Positions 1 through 9,016 of a stretch of DNA of 64,000 bases are shown here, one piece after another. The notes beneath the pieces were generated by a model. The model had not been told where the DNA came from. It saw only the letters and a program-made list of their open reading frames with translations, and ran no database searches. Made by a program: the position numbers and the translations under genes. Source of the stretch: Fulvivirga ulvae (lineage in GTDB: Bacteria; Bacteroidota; Bacteroidia; Cytophagales; Cyclobacteriaceae); contig NZ_CP089981.1 of NCBI RefSeq assembly GCF_021389975.1, positions 6,535,501 through 6,599,500 on the forward strand. Reading direction: 5' to 3'. Each line of letters begins with the position of its first letter. Within the stretch, counting starts at the first letter, position 1.

Positions 1-3000
1 CCTTCCACTTCTATCGGGTCTCCCAGCTTGGTACCTGTACCGTGGGCCTCGATCAGTTGAATACTGGTCGGGTCGATGTTGAACTGGTCATAAACCTGCT
101 GCTCCAGTAACGTTTGTGACTCCGTATTGGGTGCTGTAATGCCATTGGTTTTACCATCCTGGTTCACACCCCATCCGTGGATCACGCCGAGAATATTATC
201 ATCATCCCTTTCAGCATCTTCAAGCCGCTTCAGCATTACGGCTCCTACACCTTCACCCGGTACAAAACCATTAGCCCGCTGATCGAAGGTATAGCATCTG
301 CCATCAGGGGATAGCATACCTGACTGAGAACTCATGATATGCATGGATGGGGTAGCCATAACGTAAACACCACCGGCCAGTGCTACGTTGCTGCTGCCCG
401 AGATCAGGCTGTCGCAGGCATTGGCTATAGCCACCAGTGATGACGAGCAGGCGGTATCAATTGAGATACAAGGCCCCTGAAGGTTCAGGAAGTATGAAAT
501 GCGTGCTGCTAAAATAGAGCTGGCCGCACCTGTAAATCCCTGAGCGCTGAGCTGATGCTGTTTAGACTGTTGCAGGTAATCTCCTGCCGCACAGCCCACA
601 AATACACCGCACTTGCTACCTGACAACGCCTGCGGATCATACCCGGCGTTTTCTATGGTATGCCAGCAGGCCTGTAAGAACAGTCTCTGCTGTGGGTCCA
701 TACTTTCTGCTTCGGACGGTGAGATGTTGAAAAAGAGTGGATCAAAGAGATCAAACTCTTCCAGCGATCCCATCCATTTGCTGTATGATTTTCCGGGAAC
801 CGCTTCTCCTTCTTTGAAGAAGCCTTCCATACTCCAGCGTTTCGGTGAAATCTCGCTGATACAGTTCTTGCCTTCAGCAATATTCTGCCAGAAGGCTTCT
901 ATATTTTTGGCTTCAGGGAACTGACCGGCCATACCAATAACTGCAATAGGCTGCGACTGGTAAGCAGACTTTGTGGCCTGGCTTGTTCTCAATGCCGATT
1001 TGTTGCGCCATGAAGTGAGTTTCTTCCTTATCACAGGCATTGAAGGCACTTGCTTTGGAGCCTCTGCCGGTGTGTTGACCGGAACAGCAGTTGCTGTAGG
1101 AGCAACAGGTGCAGCAACAAGCGTACCTTGCTTTTCTGCCTCTTCTTTAACGTGCTCGCTGAGTTTGGCAATCGTGGAATGGCTGTAAACAATGGTGGCC
1201 TGAAGTGAAGTGCCATACTTGTCGTTGATCTTGCGGATAAATGTTACCCCAACGATTGAGTCTAGTCCGAGATCCACAAACTGACTGTTTTCGTCTATTT
1301 CATCTATTTCCAGATGAAGCTCCTTCGCCAACAGTTTTTTAAGCGTCGATATAATTCCCGGCAGCGCATCTGAAACGGAAGATGTATTGGCAGCCGGTTG
1401 AATATTCTGCGGAGTTTGTACCGGAGCCGTCTCCTGAACCTCCTGTGCAACCGGCGGGCTCACAATGGTCCCCAGCTTTTCGGCTTCTTCTTTTACATGT
1501 CCGGCAAGTTTTGCCAGTGTGGAGTAGCTGTAAACCACAGTTGCCTGGAGTGAGGTGCCATACTTGTCGTTGATCTTACGAATGAACGTAACCCCTACAA
1601 TAGAGTCTAATCCGAGATCGACGAACTGGCTGTTCTCATCTATTTCATCTACTTCCAGATGCAGTTCTTTGGCCAGCAGCTTTTTAAGGCTTGATATGAT
1701 CCCCGGCAGTGCATCCTGGTTTTGTGATGTTGCCTGCGGCTCATGGATCACAGCATTTTCCTTAACGGGCACGGCCTGCACGGGTGCTGTTCTTTCTGCA
1801 CTATAGAAATTGCTTTCTATTTGTTTCAGGGTATCTTCCTGACCAACAAATGTTTTTTCATGCATAGCCAACTCACGGCTGTAGGTTTCTTCCAGCAGGG
1901 CCTTAAGATGCCTGGTGAGCTGAAGTTTTGCAGCGACCAAACCACTTCTTGGGTTTTGTGCTATTTGTTTGGCCAGTGTCAATGCCGCTTCATGGATATC
2001 CTTTCTTGATAATACAGGCAGGATCAGTCCTTTACGCTTTAGATCGTCTCCGGAATATTCATTGGCCGTGAGCAAAGTATCCCTGGAGAGGTCATAACCT
2101 GTTTTATCCGGAAAGATCAGTGTAGCCGCTGCTCCGGGCGTGAACCCGTAGTTCATGTAAGGGCTCACGTAGTGGCTCTCTTCGCTCAGTAGCATGAAGT
2201 CTGCAAACATCCCCATGGACCACCCTGCACCAATGGCATGCCCCTGCATGGCTGCTATTACGGGAACTTTACATTCCATCGCCAACTGGAATATGGTGGT
2301 ATCAGTAAATTTGGCTTTGCCTTCCTGAATGGCCAGCAGACTTTCCTTGGTACCTCCGGAAGCAAAATAGCTATCATACCCGGTGAATACGACAGCTTTG
2401 TAGTCCTCCGACTGATCAATGTGGGCAAAGATTTCCTTCATGCCCTCAATAAATGCTTCGGAGAACATGTTTTTGGCTTCTCTGTCTTCCATTTTCACCT
2501 CTACAACACCTTCCGGGTGAACGGTAGCTTTGATCACCTCCGATTTGAGATCAAGGGCGACTGGTGACTCAGACAATGCTTTTGAAGGTTTCTCTTCGAC
2601 ATCAGGCCACCCGGGGAGCTGGCTGATCTCTTTAACCAGTGCAGCGGCTCTCTCCTTTTTCCAAGTGGTTACCGATGCCAATGAAAGTCCGGCCCATGTT
2701 CCGGCCAGGGCTAAGGCTCTGGTCAGTACTTCTTCTGTTTTGGATATGGCAACGGCGCCGGATAGCTGCATTAACTCTGCTCCTGAATAGGTCTTGCCGG
2801 CAAGTAATAACTCCTTGCTGGCATAGTTTCCTAAACGGTTTGCAAAAATCAATGCAGCCTGCTTAGCCAACTTGGGTATTTGTAAAATATTTTCCAGTGA
2901 ATACGCTCCTTCTTCGCTGTAAACACAGGCATCGCAAGACTGAGCGATCAGCCAGGCCGGGCCTTTTGCTTCAGATTCCACGGCTGCAACTACCGGCACA

Positions 3001-6000
3001 GGTGCTTCTATCAACAGCTTTTGAATAGCCAATACATCTTCTGCCATATTTGTTTTACCTGATGCTGTGAGGTATCCGGGATCTTCACTGGCAAGTAGTA
3101 TGGTCTTGTAGTGGGCACCTTTTTTGACCTGGGTAAAGATTTCTTCCAGACCTGATGCGACATCTTTCAGTTTATCTTTTTTCCTGCTTTTCTTTATGCG
3201 GATGATCAGCACATGCTCCGCACTATCTTCCAGCTTCAATAATTTAGATGCAGAAGTTAGCTTATGCTTTTTGGTGATCTTTCCTTCTCCTCCAACAGGC
3301 TCCACTGTGGTCAGTTGTTCCACCAGAGCCTGTATATGACGTCCCAGGTGCTGCTTGAGCAGGCTCAGGGCGGTTTGTGATTTGGCAATAAGGTCTGAGG
3401 CCAGTTCCGTAGCATATGCCTCCACCTGATCGGTAGGCAATACCGGGCAGCTCCATCCTTTGGCTTTCAGTTCCTTTCCGGTTAATACGGTGGATTGATA
3501 CAGGAAGTCGCTGGCAAGGGCTTCTCCGAATCTTTCTTTAAATAAAATCTCTTCATGTGCTGTAGGAAACAGGCCTTCTTCATGGTCGGTGTAAGAGTAT
3601 TTGCTCTCCTGACTGCACACCATGAAATCGCACAAAGCTCCTACCAGGAAGCCTGCGCCGGTAGCGCCTCCCTGCATAACTGCAATTACGGGGTAAGGGA
3701 ATGAGGCTATGGCCTGATATAGTTTTTGGCTGATGGCATCATTGTATTCTTCTCTCCCTCCATGCAGGAAAACGGCGCTGGTACCTCTCAACATCAACAC
3801 TTTGACTGATGAAATCTTTTTCACGAAATCGACGGCTTTCAAAACTTGCTCTACGAGATCGTGAGAGAGGGTATTATAATTTGTGAGCGCATCTATGTCA
3901 ATGGAATACAGGCCATTGCCATGATCAAACAGCTTCACAAAATTAGCTGTGGTGGCCTTACCATTTTGTTGCTGCCGGGAGGATGATGTGGTAGCTGCCA
4001 GGGTCACTGACCCTTTGCCCGGTACAGGTTGGTTGATATCTTTTGCGCTGATTGCCTGAGGCTTTACCAGGGAAACATTGGTTGGTTTCTCCAATACTAC
4101 CTGTGCAAACTTTTGAAATACCGGCTCACCGGATGAAGGTTTGCCCGCCAGTGGAGTGATTTGGATCTGCTTCGGTGCAGTTTGTACCGGCTCTGGTGCA
4201 GATGTTGAAGCTTTTGCAACCATTTGTTTTTCAACAGTTTGCTGCTGTTCAACGCTAACCGGTGTTACAGCCTCCTCCTGATAACGGACGCCAAGCATTT
4301 GTACGCAGATGTTTCCCTGTGCATCGCAAAGGTCAATATCGGCCTTTGCGCTATCCTCTGCATAACGAACCCAGGCAAGCATCTCTCCGGTACAATGGCC
4401 AATAACCCGCAATGTGTCTATACTGCCTGGCAGCAAGGCACCGGATGATGGCTGATTAAAATCTGTCATTAAAGCCATACCGGCTTGTAATGCACCCTCT
4501 ACGAATGCCGGGTGAAGCTGAAAATCCTTTTGCGTTTCTTCAAGGTCATCGGGCAGGCTGAGGCTTGCCAGTAGTTGTCCATTGCCCTGCTCAATAACGG
4601 CTATGCTCTGATATGCCGGAGAATAGGCCAGTCCCATGCTGCCAAATGCTGCATAAACATCTGCTGACGCCCGCTGTGCGCCATTTAGTTGTCTTCGGAG
4701 TTGGGTGATATCCAGCTTCGAAGGTGCAGCTTCCTTGCTGATAACGGCCTGTCCCTGACAATAAATGATATCTTCTTTGGCTTCGGGGCTGTATATTTCA
4801 AAGTTTACGGTCTCCTGAGTTTGTGCCAGTAAAGCAATATTTACGGGTTTACCCTCTGCAATCTTGGCGGGCCCTGCCCATACGGTATTGTGCATCTCCA
4901 GGATGTACGGCTCTTCCTGTACGGGCATGGCCTGACTGATGGCTACTCTCGCCATTTCGAGATAGGCTGCTTCCGGAAGTACCTGCTGACCGGTTATAAA
5001 AAACTCATCACCACTGAATGTTGAGCTATAGGCCTGCTCATTCAGGTTAGAAATATTTCTATGCAATAATGGGTGCAGTGCTACTGCAGCCAACCGGTTG
5101 GGCGCCTGAACTGTGGTGTTGATGTCTTTCCAATAACGCTCTCTGGCAAACGGATAGACCGGCAGACTGACCAGTTTAGGTTTTGTATTGCTGTAAAGCT
5201 TGTTCCAGTCTACCTCAGTGCCTTTAACCCAGGCTTCCATGAGCTGAGGCCATTGTTTGCCTGCAATCCACTCACCAACCTTTTGCTGCATGCCGGCATC
5301 ATAGGCAGCATCACGTTTCACCTGTCCCTGGTACAGGCCATCCACGGACTTATCATCGACGTAAGCCTGTAGCTTCTCTTCGAGCTGACTGATCGAAGTC
5401 ACTGCGAACGCCAGACGTTCGTCCATGGCTTCTCTGCCTGTCTGGAGGGTGCAGGCTATTGAAGGCAGGTTTTGCGATGCTGAGGTACGAATGAACTTCA
5501 GCAGGTCCTGTGCCTTTTGTTTCAATTGTCCGGCCGTTCTGGCCGATACCGGAATAATAATGTCTTTGGTCTCTCCATTCAGGGATACCGGTCTTTCAGC
5601 TTCGGTGTATTCCTGAATGATGATATGGGCATTTGCCCCACCTGCTCCAAAAGATGAAATGCCTGCGATACGCGGTAACGCCTTGCCATCAACTACAGGC
5701 TGCTCCCAGTCCTTTAAGGTTTGGTTGACAATGAATGGCGTTTTATCAAAGTCAATGTGCGGGTTCAAATGGGTTGAATGCAGTGAAGGCACGATTTTAC
5801 GGTGCTTCATCTGCAATAATATCTTGGTAAGTCCTGCTATACCTGCTGCGGATTCGCAGTGGCCTATGTTGGACTTGGCAGAGCCTAGCTGACAATAAGC
5901 TGTATCCTGATCGTTCTGATGAAAGGCTTTGGTCAGCGCTGATATTTCAATCGGGTCTCCCAGTTTTGTGCCAGTGCCATGTGCTTCTATATAGCTGATA

Positions 6001-8717
6001 TGGCGTGGGTTAACGCCTGCTTCTGCCAGGGCATGGCTGATCACATCGGCCTGTGCTTTAGGGTTGGGCACGCTGTATCCGTTGGTCTTTCCACCATGGT
6101 TTAGTGAGCTTCCTCTGATGATCCCGTAAATGTGGTTGCCGTCTTTTTTGGCTTCCGACAATCTTTTCAATACTACTGCTCCCACACCTTCGCCGGGTAT
6201 GTAGCCGTCGCCTCCTTCTCCAAAGCTCTGACAATGACCATCGCTGGAAATAAACTGCCCTGTGCTGAGCATGAGGTACTTGCTGGGGTGTACACTCACG
6301 TTTACTCCTCCTGCAATAGCCAAATCGGTCAGACCCGCTTTCAGGTCCTGACAGGCCAGATGGATTGCGGTTAAGGATGATGAACACATGGTATCCAGTG
6401 TGATGCTCGGACCGTGAAGGTTCAATACATAGGATACTCTGTTGGCAATACTTGCCAGACTGCCTGACAGGTTATATTCTCCGTACATCACCCCAGCATA
6501 AACACCTACCTGACCTGCCAGTCCTTTGTTGTGAGGGATTTGCAGGCTGGTACGGGTATATCCTGCATCTTCAACAGCCATATAGGCGTGCTGTAAAAAC
6601 AGGCGCTCCTGAGGGTCTATGGCTGCGGCTTCCCGGGGTGCAATGTTGAAGAACCGGGGATCAAATTCGTCTACTCCTTCAATGAAGCCTCCCCATTTGC
6701 TGTAGTGGTATCCGCTTTTTGTGCGGTCTTCGCTATAGTATTCGCGCCAGTCCCAGCGCTCTTTGGGCACTTCTATGATACAGTCCTTGCCATCGCGCAG
6801 GTTGTCCCAGAAGGCCTCTATGTTGGCTGCTTCCGGATAGCGACCGCTCAGCCCCACGATAGCAATAGGATCATCGTTGACCGGGCGTGCGGACTTTGTC
6901 TGATCTGCCAAAGGACGTGGACGGGTGAAACGCTTTCCTGATGTCAGCTTTTGAGGCATCTGCTTTTCGGGCTGCGACCTGGCTTCAACCGGTTTTTCTG
7001 CGTTATCCGTAGCCGTATTGAATATGGCTGCCAACTGCACCGCATGAGATTTCACAAAATACTCTGTAAGCTCTCTGATGGTTTGATATTCAAAGAATAA
7101 TGTTTTGGACAGTGAGCCAAAGGTCTTCTCCAACTGGCCGGTAAATTTCATGGCCAGTATGGAATCAATACCGTAATTCTCAAGCGGTGCCTGGGGGTCA
7201 ATTTTATGGGATGCCAGCTTGAGCAATGAAGAGAATTCCTGACACAGATACTGCTCGGTCTGTTCAAAAAGATCGCCTGTATTTGTTGTCAACTGAGTTG
7301 TTGCCGAGTGCTTTTCCACGTTTGAACCGGCTTCTTTATCTCCATTGAGTTGTTGTGGCATCCTGCCTCTCGCAACCAACACCTGATCCTGAGCTAACTC
7401 CAGGCTGCAATAAAATGCATGCATGCCGGCGCTGGTCTCCAGGGGCTGTACATCCATAGTTTCTTTCAGTATTTCCTGGTTGGCCTGATCGATCTGCATG
7501 CCTCCCTCCTGCCAAAGCGGCCAGTTGATAGAGAGGGTGTGCCCTTGTCGCTGTCCGGCATTTACCAGTTGGTTGCGATATACGGCAAACTGGTCCATAA
7601 AGCCATTAGCCGCAGCGTAATCGGCCTGTCCTACATTGCCCAGCAATGAGGCAACGGAAGAGAACAGTACTATAAAATCAAGATCAAGATCTTTGCTGGC
7701 TTCATCGAGATTGAAGGTTCCGGCTACTTTAGGGGCAAGCACTTTGCTGAATTCTTTGCCAGACTTTTTGATGATAAAGTTATCAGCGGTCATGCCTGCA
7801 CAGTGGATGATTCCGCAGAGGAGTTTACCTTCTCCATTGATTTTGGCTATAAGCTTACCGACCTGATCGGCGTTGTTGAGGTCGAGCTGGTGGTACTCCA
7901 CTTTATTCTTTAGAGCCGGCAATGCTTCCAGTACTTTCTTCCTTTCCGCAGTTAGGGGGTTACGCCCAGTGAGGATGATCCTGGAACGGGTTGTTTGCTT
8001 CAGGATCTCTTTAGCAAATAAGATTCCTAAACCTCCCATACCTCCGGTGATCAGATATACTCCCTGGTCTTTGAAAACAACTTTAGGGCTGATCTCACCG
8101 GCCTCCACTTCTTCGCTTTTCAGAATATGGCGGGTGCTCTGCTCATATTTTATGATCTGATCGTGAGGGGTGGACTGGTTTTCTTTCAGTTGCGCAGCCA
8201 ATTGTTCCGCCTTCACCCCGGATTGGGTGATGATCACCTGTCCGGTTACTTTAGGATTTTCAAGGCCTGCTGTTTTCAATAACGCGGAAAGACCGGCAAA
8301 AACGGCATGCTCTGCTTCCCCGCCAATGACTAGCTGAATCAGTATTTTCCCCTGAGGTTTACCGGAAAGGACCTGTTTGATATGCTCAAAGCAGGCCAGT
8401 GCATGGCTTTCATATTTAGCTGCGATGTTGGTTTGCGATGTAGCCTGTAAAGTCAAAACCTGACTTCCGGGAAGTGCAGTCTCCAGTGCTTTACCACTAA
8501 CTTCGGGCAATTCGCAAAGGATTATATGTCTTTGGGCATATTCCACCTGATCAGCAGGCGATGGCATGCCGGCTTTCCATATGGGGCTGGAAAGCTTTGT
8601 ACCTGTAGCTTTACCCTGCTCCTGTAGCTTAATTGCTTTGATCTGCTCTAATGCTTCTGTTTGCGTAAGCTTTCCCCTCGAAATATCCTGAAATATCTTT
8701 TTTAGGTTTTCTTTCAT
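1..8717 (-). CDS. Trans-AT PKS 'A' (KR-ACP-KS-DH-like-ECH3-ACP2-KS...), 3' end outside the window
   Basis: The visible 2,905 residues begin at the ATG at 8717, preceded by an A-rich AAAGGA-containing leader. Approximate order: a helix resembling the N-terminal half of a four-helix-bundle docking domain (1-30); KR (60-470; NAD motif near 218, DYAAAN near 365); ACP (496-560, GIDSIL); KS (616-1043, DTMCSSSL); DH-like hotdog (1215-1480); three crotonase-like domains (1597-1793, 1823-2026, 2061-2307); two near-identical ACPs (2335-2413, 2453-2530, GLDSIVGVTF); and a second KS (from 2592, DTACSSSL) cut at HGTGTKLGDP. The DH-like domain lacks the catalytic His (ITGQQVLPEAAY) and has Glu in place of Asp (HPAFVEGALQ), so it is probably inactive. 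The N-terminal KR and ACP should complete the KS-DH half-module at the end of protein B. The KR has a B-type-like Asp (AGMTADNF). The layout copies protein B, so a tandem gene duplication is likely. Confidence 0.95.
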   Translation of the reverse strand, partial: MKENLKKIFQDISRGKLTQTEALEQIKAIKLQEQGKATGTKLSSPIWKAGMPSPADQVEYAQRHIILCELPEVSGKALETALPGSQVLTLQATSQTNIAAKYESHALACFEHIKQVLSGKPQGKILIQLVIGGEAEHAVFAGLSALLKTAGLENPKVTGQVIITQSGVKAEQLAAQLKENQSTPHDQIIKYEQSTRHILKSEEVEAGEISPKVVFKDQGVYLITGGMGGLGILFAKEILKQTTRSRIILTGRNPLTAERKKVLEALPALKNKVEYHQLDLNNADQVGKLIAKINGEGKLLCGIIHCAGMTADNFIIKKSGKEFSKVLAPKVAGTFNLDEASKDLDLDFIVLFSSVASLLGNVGQADYAAANGFMDQFAVYRNQLVNAGQRQGHTLSINWPLWQEGGMQIDQANQEILKETMDVQPLETSAGMHAFYCSLELAQDQVLVARGRMPQQLNGDKEAGSNVEKHSATTQLTTNTGDLFEQTEQYLCQEFSSLLKLASHKIDPQAPLENYGIDSILAMKFTGQLEKTFGSLSKTLFFEYQTIRELTEYFVKSHAVQLAAIFNTATDNAEKPVEARSQPEKQMPQKLTSGKRFTRPRPLADQTKSARPVNDDPIAIVGLSGRYPEAANIEAFWDNLRDGKDCIIEVPKERWDWREYYSEDRTKSGYHYSKWGGFIEGVDEFDPRFFNIAPREAAAIDPQERLFLQHAYMAVEDAGYTRTSLQIPHNKGLAGQVGVYAGVMYGEYNLSGSLASIANRVSYVLNLHGPSITLDTMCSSSLTAIHLACQDLKAGLTDLAIAGGVNVSVHPSKYLMLSTGQFISSDGHCQSFGEGGDGYIPGEGVGAVVLKRLSEAKKDGNHIYGIIRGSSLNHGGKTNGYSVPNPKAQADVISHALAEAGVNPRHISYIEAHGTGTKLGDPIEISALTKAFHQNDQDTAYCQLGSAKSNIGHCESAAGIAGLTKILLQMKHRKIVPSLHSTHLNPHIDFDKTPFIVNQTLKDWEQPVVDGKALPRIAGISSFGAGGANAHIIIQEYTEAERPVSLNGETKDIIIPVSARTAGQLKQKAQDLLKFIRTSASQNLPSIACTLQTGREAMDERLAFAVTSISQLEEKLQAYVDDKSVDGLYQGQVKRDAAYDAGMQQKVGEWIAGKQWPQLMEAWVKGTEVDWNKLYSNTKPKLVSLPVYPFARERYWKDINTTVQAPNRLAAVALHPLLHRNISNLNEQAYSSTFSGDEFFITGQQVLPEAAYLEMARVAISQAMPVQEEPYILEMHNTVWAGPAKIAEGKPVNIALLAQTQETVNFEIYSPEAKEDIIYCQGQAVISKEAAPSKLDITQLRRQLNGAQRASADVYAAFGSMGLAYSPAYQSIAVIEQGNGQLLASLSLPDDLEETQKDFQLHPAFVEGALQAGMALMTDFNQPSSGALLPGSIDTLRVIGHCTGEMLAWVRYAEDSAKADIDLCDAQGNICVQMLGVRYQEEAVTPVSVEQQQTVEKQMVAKASTSAPEPVQTAPKQIQITPLAGKPSSGEPVFQKFAQVVLEKPTNVSLVKPQAISAKDINQPVPGKGSVTLAATTSSSRQQQNGKATTANFVKLFDHGNGLYSIDIDALTNYNTLSHDLVEQVLKAVDFVKKISSVKVLMLRGTSAVFLHGGREEYNDAISQKLYQAIASFPYPVIAVMQGGATGAGFLVGALCDFMVCSQESKYSYTDHEEGLFPTAHEEILFKERFGEALASDFLYQSTVLTGKELKAKGWSCPVLPTDQVEAYATELASDLIAKSQTALSLLKQHLGRHIQALVEQLTTVEPVGGEGKITKKHKLTSASKLLKLEDSAEHVLIIRIKKSRKKDKLKDVASGLEEIFTQVKKGAHYKTILLASEDPGYLTASGKTNMAEDVLAIQKLLIEAPVPVVAAVESEAKGPAWLIAQSCDACVYSEEGAYSLENILQIPKLAKQAALIFANRLGNYASKELLLAGKTYSGAELMQLSGAVAISKTEEVLTRALALAGTWAGLSLASVTTWKKERAAALVKEISQLPGWPDVEEKPSKALSESPVALDLKSEVIKATVHPEGVVEVKMEDREAKNMFSEAFIEGMKEIFAHIDQSEDYKAVVFTGYDSYFASGGTKESLLAIQEGKAKFTDTTIFQLAMECKVPVIAAMQGHAIGAGWSMGMFADFMLLSEESHYVSPYMNYGFTPGAAATLIFPDKTGYDLSRDTLLTANEYSGDDLKRKGLILPVLSRKDIHEAALTLAKQIAQNPRSGLVAAKLQLTRHLKALLEETYSRELAMHEKTFVGQEDTLKQIESNFYSAERTAPVQAVPVKENAVIHEPQATSQNQDALPGIISSLKKLLAKELHLEVDEIDENSQFVDLGLDSIVGVTFIRKINDKYGTSLQATVVYSYSTLAKLAGHVKEEAEKLGTIVSPPVAQEVQETAPVQTPQNIQPAANTSSVSDALPGIISTLKKLLAKELHLEIDEIDENSQFVDLGLDSIVGVTFIRKINDKYGTSLQATIVYSHSTIAKLSEHVKEEAEKQGTLVAAPVAPTATAVPVNTPAEAPKQVPSMPVIRKKLTSWRNKSALRTSQATKSAYQSQPIAVIGMAGQFPEAKNIEAFWQNIAEGKNCISEISPKRWSMEGFFKEGEAVPGKSYSKWMGSLEEFDLFDPLFFNISPSEAESMDPQQRLFLQACWHTIENAGYDPQALSGSKCGVFVGCAAGDYLQQSKQHQLSAQGFTGAASSILAARISYFLNLQGPCISIDTACSSSLVAIANACDSLISGSSNVALAGGVYVMATPSMHIMSSQSGMLSPDGRCYTFDQRANGFVPGEGVGAVMLKRLEDAERDDDNILGVIHGWGVNQDGKTNGITAPNTESQTLLEQQVYDQFNIDPTSIQLIEAHGTGTKLGDPIEVE
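1113..1715 (-). repeat. Tandem near-identical ACP repeat in PKS A
   Basis: Two ACP units (1458-1715 and about 1113-1370) encode nearly the same sequence, including KKLLAKELHLE and GLDSIVGVTFIRKIND. The phosphopantetheine Ser is present in both. This is the counterpart of the twin ACPs of PKS B, and both carry Phe six residues after the Ser. Confidence 0.88.
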
Positions 8718-8740
8718 CTTTTCCTTTAAATTTTTCCCGG

Positions 8741-8762
8741 GAATCGGTTTTTAAACCGATTC
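8741..8762 (-). promoter_or_regulatory. Perfect hairpin in the leader of PKS gene A
   Basis: GAATCGGTT and AACCGATTC pair perfectly around a 4-nt loop, 23 nt upstream of the ATG at 8717. The stem is followed by an A-rich stretch leading to the start codon rather than by a U-tract. It is more likely a translation or mRNA-stability element than a terminator. Role inferred only. Confidence 0.45.
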
Positions 8763-8920
8763 TGTTGCTTCTTCATCAGAAGAAAGTTTTATGTTTTTGC
8801 CTCTTTGGCACACATGCATGTATTGAGTGCCAAGAGATGTCAGTGACAAACGGGTGCGCCAAGACAGCCTTCTCCTTTTTCATGGCTTGAATGTGGCGCA
8901 ATGTATATTTTAAACTTTAT

Positions 8921-8965
8921 CCCGGGGCTTCACCCCGGGCTACCTATGTTTTATCCCTACGGGAT
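8921..8965. repeat. REP-like double palindrome
   Basis: Two short hairpins lie 13 bp apart: CCCGGGG-CTTCA-CCCCGGG (8921-8939) and ATCCC-TAC-GGGAT (8953-8965). The GC-rich pair within an AT-rich spacer looks like an interspersed extragenic palindrome. A genome-wide copy number is needed to confirm that it is a repeat family. Confidence 0.5.
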
Positions 8966-9016
8966 ACTTCTGTTAATTGCTATGTCTGTTTAAACTTGAG
9001 ACAAAAAGGCCATGGG

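Larger units (their letters stand above)
8718..9016. other. 299-bp non-coding gap between PKS genes B and A, rich in palindromes
   Basis: I see no credible gene here. The gap contains four inverted repeats: 8741-8762 (9-bp stem, just upstream of the start of A), 8805-8833 (TTGGCAC/GTGCCAA, 15-nt loop), 8921-8939 (CCCGGGG/CCCCGGG) and 8953-8965 (ATCCC/GGGAT). The two near 8930-8965 form a paired GC-rich REP-like element in otherwise AT-rich sequence. No T-run follows any stem in the direction of transcription, so none is a convincing intrinsic terminator. No Bacteroidota-type promoter could be called with confidence. They may stabilise or pause the long transcript. Confidence 0.7.
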
